Shown: positions 15,078-20,508 of the stretch, one piece after another | How positions within the stretch are numbered: the first letter of the stretch is position 1 | How the letters are laid out: each line of letters begins with the position of its first letter | NCBI GenBank assembly: GCA_910579155.1 | Contig: CAJTTS010000060.1 | Span: forward strand, 1-20,508 | Source of the DNA: an uncultured Oscillospiraceae bacterium | GTDB taxonomy: Bacteria > Bacillota_A > Clostridia > Oscillospirales > Oscillospiraceae | Length of the DNA stretch: 20,508 nucleotides | Direction of reading: 5' to 3' | Position numbers and translations under genes: made by a program | The notes under the pieces: model-generated | Told to the model about the DNA's origin: nothing | Databases searched by the model: none | What the model saw: only the letters and a program-made list of their open reading frames with translations

Positions 15078-16988
15078 ATGTTGTTCCAAACCACGCAGGC
15101 CCACGAGGAACTGCGCGCTAAGATCCGTGCTTTTGCAGAGACGGAGGTGAAGCCAAACGCCATCCTCATGGACCAGGAGAGCCGGTTCCCCGCCGAGGCC
15201 ATCAAAAAATTTGCCGAAATGGGGCTGATGGGTATTCCCTATCCCAATGAGTACGGTGGAGCGGGGCTCGACGTGATGAGCTACGCCATCGCGGTGGAGG
15301 AGCTGTCCCGGGTAGACGGCGGCACCGGCGTCATTCTGTCCGCCCATGTGTCCCTGGGCACCTGGCCCATCTTTGCCTTCGGCACTGAGGAGCAGAAGCA
15401 GAAATATCTGGTCCCCCTGGCCAAGGGCGAAAAGATCGGCGCGTTCGGCTTGACTGAGCCCAACGCGGGTTCCGACGCGGGCGGCACTGAAACTACCGCC
15501 ATCGACAAGGGCGACCACTGGCTGCTCAATGGCCAGAAGATTTTCATCACCAACGGCGGCGTGGCGGATACCTATGTGGTCTTTGCCGTCACCACCCCGG
15601 ACATCGGCACCCGGGGCATCTCCGCCTTCATCGTGGAAAAGGGCTGGAAGGGCTTCACCTTCGAGCCCCACTATGACAAGATGGGTATTCGGTCCTCCGA
15701 GACCTGCCAGCTGAACTTCGACGACGTGAAGGTGCCCAAGGAGAACCTGCTGGGCAAGGAAGGCCAGGGCTTCAAGATCGCCATGGCCACTCTGGACGGC
15801 GGGCGCATCGGCATCGCCTCCCAGGCTCTGGGCATCGCCCAGGGGGCCTATGAGTCCGCCGTGGAGTACGCCAAGGAGCGCGTCCAGTTCGGCAAGCCCA
15901 TCGGCTTTAACCAGGCCCTGACCTTCAAGCTGGCGGATATGGCCACCAAGCTGAAGTGCGCGCGGATGCTGGTGTACTCCGCCGCCGAGAAGAAGGAGGC
16001 CCACGAGCCCTATGGCGTGGACGCCGCCATGGCCAAGCTGTACGCCTCCGAGACCGCCTTGGAGATCGTCAACGACGCGGTGCAGATTTATGGCGGCACC
16101 GGCTTCCTCAAGGGCATGGATGTGGAGCGGATGTACCGCGACGCGAAAATCACCACTATTTATGAGGGCACCAGCGAAGTCCAGCGCATGGTTATCGGCG
16201 CGTCCATCATGGGCAAGCCCCCCAAGAGCGAGGGCGGTTCCGCCAGCCGCGCCAAGAAGCCCGCCCCCGTCACCGGCGTGCGTAAGGGCATGATTCTCAA
16301 GGAGGGAAATGCCAAGGAACGGGTGGATTCCCTGGTGGCCGCGCTGAAGAAGGACGGCTATGACTTCTCTGTGGGCATCCCCATCGACACCCCCATCGCC
16401 CAGGCGGAGCGGGTGGTGTCCGCCGGACAGGGCATCGGCTCCAAGGAGAACATGAAGCTCATCGAGGACCTGGCGAAGGCTGCCGGAGCGGCCATCGGCT
16501 CCAGCCGTCCCGTGGCTGAGACTCACAAATATGTGCCCCTGAACCGCTACGTGGGCATGTCCGGCCAAAAATTCAAGGGCAATCTGTACATTGCCTGCGG
16601 CATTTCCGGCGCGATCCAGCATTTGAAGGGCATCAAGGACGCCTCTACCATTGTAGCCATCAACAAGAGCTCCAACGCCCCCATTTTCAAGAACTGCGAC
16701 TACGGTATCGTGGGCGATGTGAACGAGATCCTGCCCCTGCTGGCCGAGGCCCTGGGTCTGGAGGAAAAGCAGCCCGCGCCCCCCATGGTGAAGATGAAGC
16801 GGCCTCCCGCCCCCAAGGCCGAGCCCATCGGCCCGCGCTACGTCTGCGGCGGCTGCGGCTATGAGTACGTCCCCGAGCTGGGCGACCCCGACGCGGAAGT
16901 TGCCCCCGGCACCCTATTCAAGGACCTGCCCGAGGGCTGGGTCTGCCCTGAGTGCGCCGAGAGCAAGGAAATGTTCATTGAGGCGTGA
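15078..16988 (+). CDS. Acyl-CoA dehydrogenase-EtfA domain-rubredoxin fusion
   Basis: 636 residues in three parts. Residues 1 to ~380 are a complete short-chain acyl-CoA dehydrogenase (FGLTEPNAGSDAGGTET, FITNGG, MGIRSSETCQLNFDDVKVP, QIYGGTGFLKGMDVERMYRD). The catalytic base is Glu363 in YEGTSEVQR, as in butyryl-CoA dehydrogenases. Residues ~446-560 are the FAD-binding C-terminal domain of electron transfer flavoprotein alpha (VVSAGQGIGS, GAAIGSSRPVAET, GNLYIACGISGAIQHLKG, VAINKSSNAPIF). The EtfA N-terminal domain is missing and no EtfB gene is nearby. Residues ~587-636 are a rubredoxin with all four iron ligands (Cys590, 593, 623, 626). Electrons could flow from substrate through two FADs to the iron inside one cytosolic polypeptide. 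The flavodiiron gene next door uses rubredoxin as donor, so the two likely work together. AAAGGAGG fixes the start. Confidence 0.93.
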   Translation: MLFQTTQAHEELRAKIRAFAETEVKPNAILMDQESRFPAEAIKKFAEMGLMGIPYPNEYGGAGLDVMSYAIAVEELSRVDGGTGVILSAHVSLGTWPIFAFGTEEQKQKYLVPLAKGEKIGAFGLTEPNAGSDAGGTETTAIDKGDHWLLNGQKIFITNGGVADTYVVFAVTTPDIGTRGISAFIVEKGWKGFTFEPHYDKMGIRSSETCQLNFDDVKVPKENLLGKEGQGFKIAMATLDGGRIGIASQALGIAQGAYESAVEYAKERVQFGKPIGFNQALTFKLADMATKLKCARMLVYSAAEKKEAHEPYGVDAAMAKLYASETALEIVNDAVQIYGGTGFLKGMDVERMYRDAKITTIYEGTSEVQRMVIGASIMGKPPKSEGGSASRAKKPAPVTGVRKGMILKEGNAKERVDSLVAALKKDGYDFSVGIPIDTPIAQAERVVSAGQGIGSKENMKLIEDLAKAAGAAIGSSRPVAETHKYVPLNRYVGMSGQKFKGNLYIACGISGAIQHLKGIKDASTIVAINKSSNAPIFKNCDYGIVGDVNEILPLLAEALGLEEKQPAPPMVKMKRPPAPKAEPIGPRYVCGGCGYEYVPELGDPDAEVAPGTLFKDLPEGWVCPECAESKEMFIEA

Positions 16989-17190
16989 GCGCGAAGCCGT
17001 CGTGAGCAGCACGGATGGACCGGAGCGAGGCCGAGCGCAGGCCCGCGCAGCGGGCCGGAGACCAGGCCGAGACGGAGGGAAGCTGTGCGTCGCGAGCAGG
17101 CGCAGCGTGACAACAAGGAACCGAAAAAGAACTTTTAGTTCGCTTCGTTTCGATGCACTCAACCACCATTTCTGCCCGGCCACAAGCCAA
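16989..17190 (+). repeat. G+C-rich structured intergenic stretch, possible dispersed repeat
   Basis: Between the fusion gene and the flavodiiron gene lies a 265-bp gap, the first 200 bp of which are unlike coding or promoter DNA. They are rich in GAGC/GGCC/GCAG units, contain a perfect hairpin GGCCCGC-GCA-GCGGGCC (17040-17056) and end with a dyad GAACT-TTT-AGTTC (17128-17140). Frames through it are open on both strands but low-complexity, and no ribosome binding site fits. Its makeup resembles dispersed intergenic repeats of Clostridia genomes; only one copy is in the window, so this is a suggestion. The last 50 bp carry a tandem TGATAATTTT pair (17204-17223) and AAGGAGG. Confidence 0.4.
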
Positions 17191-17253
17191 ATGCTTTCAG
17201 GGCTGATAATTTTTGATAATTTTTATCCTAACTTTTAACAAGGAGGATCGCTT

Positions 17254-18471
17254 ATGTACTGCGTGCGCAGTGTGACCGATAACCTATACTGGGTGGGCGC
17301 CAACGACCACCGCACTCATTTGTTTGAGAACATCCATCCCATTCCCCGGGGCGTGAGCTATAACGCCTATCTGCTGCTGGACAAATCCACCGTCCTGTTC
17401 GACACCGTGGACTGGTCCGCCTGCCGCCAGCTACTGGAGAACCTGGATTACCTGCTGGAGGACCGGCCCCTGGACTACCTGCTCATCAACCACATGGAGC
17501 CCGACCACGGCGCGTCCATTGAGGAAATTCTCATCCGCTGGCCCGATGTGAAGGTCATTTCCACTCCTAAGGCGTTCATGCTCATGCGGCAGTTCGGCTT
17601 CCACATCGACGGCCATGAGCTGATTGAGGTCAAGGAGGGCGACACCTACACCTTCGGGGACCACACCGTCACCTTCGTGGAGGCCCCCATGGTCCACTGG
17701 CCCGAGGCCATGGTCACCTTTGACCTGACCAACGGCGTACTGTTCGCCGCCGATGCCTTCGGCTCCTTCGGCGCGCTGGACGGCAAGCTGTTCGCCGATG
17801 AGGTGAATTTCGACCGGGATTGGATCGACGATGCCCGGCGCTATCTGACCAACATCGTGGGCAAATACGGCCCCCACGTTCAGCTCCTGCTGAAAAAGGC
17901 GGGGGGGATTTTAGACAAAATCAAATTTATCTGCCCCCTGCATGGTCCCGTGTGGCGTGAGAATTTGCTGTACTTCATCGACAAGTACGACCACTGGAGC
18001 AAGTACGAGCCCGAGGAGCAGGGTGTACTGATTGCCTACGCCTCCATGTATGGCAACACCGAGTCCGCCGCCCAGGCTCTGGCCTCCAAGCTGTGTGAGA
18101 AGGGCTGTACCAACGTGTGGGTGTACGACGTGTCCAACGTCCATGTGTCCCAGATGGTCAGTGAGTCCTTCCGTCTCAGCCACCTGGTGTTTGCCTCTGT
18201 CACCTACAATTTGGGCATTTATCCGGTGATGCATGACTTTTTGATGCACCTCAAGGCCCTGAACTTCCAGAACCGCACCTGCGCCATTATCGAGAACGGC
18301 TCTTGGGCGGTGAAGTCCGGCGACCTGATGCAGAAGTTCCTGGAGGACGAGATGAAGAACATGACCGTCCTCAATGACCGGCTTACCTTGGCCTCCGCTC
18401 TCCACCCGGACAAGGCCAGCGAGCTGGACGCCCTGGCCGATGCAATCATTGAGTCTATGGCAACGGAATAA
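17254..18471 (+). CDS. fprA: Flavodiiron protein (rubredoxin:O2/NO oxidoreductase)
   Basis: 405 residues of the class A flavodiiron layout. The N-terminal metallo-beta-lactamase domain has the di-iron ligands HMEPDH (His80, Glu82, Asp84), His148 (MVHWPEAM), Asp167 (FAADAFGSFG) and His230 (CPLHGPVW), the complete set. From about residue 255 a flavodoxin domain binds FMN (VLIAYASMYGNTESAAQALA). Family members take electrons from rubredoxin and reduce O2 to water or NO to N2O in the cytoplasm, protecting anaerobes. No rubredoxin or reductase domain is fused here; the preceding gene supplies a rubredoxin domain. AAGGAGG lies eight bases before the ATG. Co-transcription with the preceding gene across 265 bp is possible, since no strong terminator is seen between them. 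Confidence 0.93.
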   Translation: MYCVRSVTDNLYWVGANDHRTHLFENIHPIPRGVSYNAYLLLDKSTVLFDTVDWSACRQLLENLDYLLEDRPLDYLLINHMEPDHGASIEEILIRWPDVKVISTPKAFMLMRQFGFHIDGHELIEVKEGDTYTFGDHTVTFVEAPMVHWPEAMVTFDLTNGVLFAADAFGSFGALDGKLFADEVNFDRDWIDDARRYLTNIVGKYGPHVQLLLKKAGGILDKIKFICPLHGPVWRENLLYFIDKYDHWSKYEPEEQGVLIAYASMYGNTESAAQALASKLCEKGCTNVWVYDVSNVHVSQMVSESFRLSHLVFASVTYNLGIYPVMHDFLMHLKALNFQNRTCAIIENGSWAVKSGDLMQKFLEDEMKNMTVLNDRLTLASALHPDKASELDALADAIIESMATE

Positions 18472-18561
18472 GAAGGCTCAGTGCATATCGAACAGCGTTC
18501 GTTGCTACGAGCAAGCTTTCTTTCGGGTTGTGTCATGGTTTAAACGTTAAATTTAGAGAAG

Positions 18562-18666
18562 TTGTGTAGACGCCAAAAGCAACAACAACTGACAATGTCT
18601 ATTTCTGTAGAGCACTTGTGATTAAGAGGTTATTGAGTCAGTTGTTGTTGCTTCGGCTGTACACAA
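18562..18666. repeat. Long inverted repeat, MITE-like or element-end relic
   Basis: Perfect 16-bp arms AGCAACAACAACTGAC (18578-18593) and its complement (18637-18652) enclose a 43-base centre. The dyad extends outward imperfectly to TTGTGTA (18562-18568) and TACACAA (18660-18666). It lies between the flavodiiron gene and the point where a response-regulator gene stops abruptly (18691). It could be a small non-autonomous element, paired transposon ends or a strong bidirectional terminator; the lack of T-runs argues against the last. Confidence 0.6.
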
Positions 18667-18690
18667 ACTTTTACGCCAAACCCAAGTTTT

Positions 18691-18828
18691 TTAGTTCTTT
18701 AGTAATTGTTGTCCTGAGTAGCAAGGTATCAATTCAGCTTCGACTTTTAACTTTTCCAACTCTGCTTTTACTATACCTGATAACATATGCAAAAAATTTG
18801 GATCATCGTCACAAAACAAAATCCTCAT
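18691..18828 (-). pseudogene. N-terminal fragment of a response regulator
   Basis: 45 codons: MRILFCDDDPNFLHMLSGIV ... LIPCYSGQQLLKN, then TAA. The start MRILFCDDDPNFL, with the acidic Asp cluster, and the later YSGQQLL are the beginning of a receiver domain as in LytTR/AgrA-type regulators. The phosphoacceptor Asp strand, the rest of the receiver and the output domain are missing. The gene has a good ribosome binding site (TTAGGAGTG) and a near-consensus promoter, so it was once functional. Its end falls about 25 bp from the inverted repeat at 18562-18666, suggesting truncation by that element or a linked deletion. Confidence 0.65.
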
Positions 18829-18867
18829 GATTTTCACTCCTAAGAACATTTTTTGGCTGGTAGGTGC

Positions 18868-18895
18868 ATTATACCATATAAAACTGAAAATTCAA
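18868..18895 (-). promoter_or_regulatory. Promoter of the response-regulator fragment
   Basis: On the minus strand: -35 TTGAAT (18890-18895), 16-base spacer, consensus -10 TATAAT (18868-18873), about 40 bp upstream of the ATG at 18828. Confidence 0.65.
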
Positions 18896-19357
18896 GGCTG
18901 AGCACATAAGCCTACATTTGACTTCAAGATATTAAAATCGTAAGACCATCATTGGTGGAATCAATCTGAAATTCCAACAAAGCATATCAAGTAGCTACAA
19001 TCTGAAATAGATACGAAACCATATGGCACCTTGGCCGTGTTTCATCTTGACAAACTTTCCCATAGGTGTTACGCTATGAAGCACAGCGAAATAGTTGAAC
19101 CCCTTTATTTTTTGGATTAGCACCATAACCTAACAGACTTCTTTGGTATAAATGCATTGGACATCATTTGTGGAACAGCGGGTGACTGTCCAATCAGATA
19201 CTTTTTCGGGGAAGTCTGCGGTGATTTCAGTTTGAAGGAGCAGGCCAAGAGAAGCTATACGACACAGCGCCGAGCAGGGTTGCCTGTCAGGAACCGGATT
19301 GGGTAGAACGGCAATTTGCGGCGATGACCTGCAAAATCAAACTGAAGGAGATGTACT
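18896..19357. other. Gap without a convincing gene
   Basis: A+T-rich, with stops in all frames. I see a possible plus-strand promoter (TTGACA 19047-19052, 17-base spacer, TACGCT 19070-19075), followed by a 14-codon ORF from ATG 19076. There is also an 8-bp inverted repeat CAGTTTGA/TCAAACTG flanking the leader of the ParB-like gene (near 19230 and 19336). AAGGAG serves the ATG at 19358. Nothing else is supportable. Confidence 0.35.
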
Positions 19358-20240
19358 ATGCAAAACACAAAAACTGAATACAGCAGCTCTGAGCGAACCC
19401 CTGTCGTTCTGCCGGAGATGGAACAACTGCTCCCGCCGTTAAGCGGAGAGCAGTTTTCTGCTTTGGAGAGCGATATCCTGGAAAACGGCTGTTACGCCCC
19501 CATTATTGTCAACAAGGACCATGATCGTTGTAGACGGGCACAACCGTTTCCATGTCTGTGAAAAACATGGCCTACCGTTCAAAATGCTGGTGTTCTCGTT
19601 CACGGATTTGTTGGAAGCCAAGCAGTGGGCGCTGGATACGCAGAAGGGACGCCGCAATCTAGACAAGTGGGAACTGGGCAAGATTGCGCTGAAGCTGAAA
19701 CCGGAGATCGAAGCCAGAGCGAGGGCCAACCAGGGAACCCGGACCGACCTTTCGGTGAATTCACCGAAAAGTTACTCTCCTATGGACATCCGGAAAGAGA
19801 TGGCCCAGGCGGTTGGCATCGGGGATCAGGCCATGGGTAGAATCACGAAGCTGGCCAAGAATGCTTCCCAATCGCTGAAAGACGCTCTGGAAAACAAAGA
19901 AGTGTCCATTAATCGGGGCTGGAGAATCCTGAAGGCTGTTCAGATGCTACCGCCAGAGAAACAGGAGTCTGCTGCCGCCGAGATGATGTCGGCTGTGCGG
20001 GAGATTGACCATTCGGATGCTGAAGCGGACCGCAGGGGAAAAATTGCGGCCCTTTTCTGCAACGCTTACGAAAAAGCGGCACTTTTGACCGCAACAACAG
20101 AAAATGTGCGCCTGTGGGTGGAGGGTACTCGCATGAGGCCGGACGAGATTGAGGACTCTATCGCGGAGTCCTACGAGTTGGCTCAGACATTTCAAAAAAT
20201 CGGAGATATTCTGAGAACGGAAATATTGCTGCATCGTTGA
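19358..20240 (+). pseudogene. ParB-like nuclease-domain protein split by a frameshift
   Basis: The first frame (from ATG 19358, with AAGGAG upstream) reads LPPLSGEQFSALESDILENG, CYAPIIVNKD and then loses sense. The second frame resumes MIVVDGHNRFHVCEKHGLPF, and EAKQWALDTQKGRRNLDKWE through to TGA at 20238-20240. Removing one C at 19519-19520 joins them perfectly (NKD-MIVVDGHNR), so a single-base insertion or sequencing error splits a protein of about 293 residues. The N-terminal part is the ParB/sulfiredoxin-like domain (DGHNR); a helix-turn-helix region follows (IRKEMAQAVGIGDQAMGRIT). Such proteins on clostridial elements are used in partition or regulation. It has its own terminator. An alternative start at TTG 19506 lacks a binding site. 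Confidence 0.8.
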
Positions 20241-20250
20241 ATCGTATTGC

Positions 20251-20290
20251 GGACTGGGTGTTACACAATGCACCCAGTCCTTTGTTTTTC
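20251..20290 (+). terminator. Rho-independent terminator after the ParB-like gene
   Basis: Perfect 10-bp stem GGACTGGGTG/CACCCAGTCC with a 10-base loop, followed by TTTGTTTTT; 11 bases after the ParB-like stop. Confidence 0.92.
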
Positions 20291-20508
20291 GCGGAAATTG
20301 CACAGAATCTCCACGATTTTGGCTGTCAAGGGTGTCTGCGTGGACCACTTATCCAATGCGGCAATTGTCTATAATGTACCCAATAATGTAGACAGACTAT
20401 TGAAAAAACGACACCCTATCTTCTCTTGACAAAGGGAAACAGAAAACTAATAGCATAATAGGCTGTCAACCTTACACAAAGCACCGCTTCCAACAAAATC
20501 GGAGCGGT
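20291..20508. other. Right-edge non-coding stretch with dyads
   Basis: No convincing gene. It contains an inverted repeat AGGGTGTC/GACACCCT (20329-20336 and 20410-20417) enclosing an inner dyad TGTCTA...TAGACA (20366-20394) with a repeated TAATGTA. There is also a TTGACA (20426-20431) and a terminator-like hairpin ACCGCT...AGCGGT (20483-20508) cut by the window edge. It could be a small RNA or the regulatory end of a mobile element. Confidence 0.3.

Noticed and set aside
17204..17223. Tandem TGATAATTTT as a regulator site
   Set aside because: Only two adjacent copies of an A+T-rich decamer with no dyad; may be chance in a leader sequence.
16861..17238. Open frames across the end of the fusion gene and the G+C-rich spacer, both strands
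   Set aside because: Low-complexity Arg/Ala/Ser-rich products, no ribosome binding sites, and they overlap the well-supported rubredoxin domain in the wrong frame.
18618..18830. 70-codon Leu-rich plus-strand frame
   Set aside because: It is the antisense of the response-regulator fragment and of the inverted repeat; no ribosome binding site.
1..20508. CRISPR array, tRNA or rRNA genes
   Set aside because: No regularly spaced repeats and no tRNA or rRNA signatures were seen on either strand.

Overview
The window looks like a mosaic accessory region of a spore-forming, strictly anaerobic gut Clostridia genome, probably Oscillospiraceae-like (inference). The signs are a sigma-K-type sporulation sigma factor fragment, ABC sugar importer genes without their own ATPase, an acyl-CoA dehydrogenase/rubredoxin/flavodiiron gene pair, and strongly G+C-rich metabolic genes next to A+T-rich foreign DNA.

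Left part (1-5645). An A+T-rich gene open to the left edge carries a HEPN-type R-x4-H motif. Next, on the minus strand, is the 3' half of sigK, which begins exactly where a large serine recombinase gene ends; the two reading frames overlap. This is the layout of a 'skin'-like sigK intervening element, but the matching 5' half of sigK is not in the window. Upstream of the recombinase are a small accessory ORF, a small gene interrupted by an in-frame TGA, an XRE-type regulator fused to a paralogous small domain, and a divergent unknown gene also interrupted by an in-frame TGA. Three near-identical palindromic operators fill the divergent promoter region.

Middle (5646-12886). A complete plus-strand maltodextrin/starch operon: a membrane-anchored surface protein with three starch-binding-like repeats, a MalE/MdxE-type lipoprotein, two permeases, a cytosolic GH13 neopullulanase/cyclomaltodextrinase and a LacI-type regulator. 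It has a clear promoter and candidate operators, and an 11-bp hairpin separates the first two genes.

Right-middle (12887-14990). Debris of a conjugative element: a broken small gene, an intact small winged-helix protein, a VirD4/TraG coupling protein with an internal deletion, and a 5'-truncated group II intron (maturase X domain, HNH domain, textbook domain V). The intron's distal end is fused to what looks like the tail of a Crp/Fnr regulator.

Right (14990-18471). A strong promoter with a perfect 15-bp palindrome drives a three-domain protein (acyl-CoA dehydrogenase, EtfA FAD domain, rubredoxin). It is followed by a flavodiiron protein. Together they suggest a short electron chain from acyl-CoA to O2 or NO; this is the most interesting functional unit here. 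A G+C-rich structured stretch lies between the two genes.

Far right (18472-20508). A long inverted repeat truncating a response-regulator gene, a mostly empty stretch, a ParB-like gene split by a single-base frameshift, and a strong terminator. Overall, intact metabolic operons are embedded among decaying mobile-element genes.
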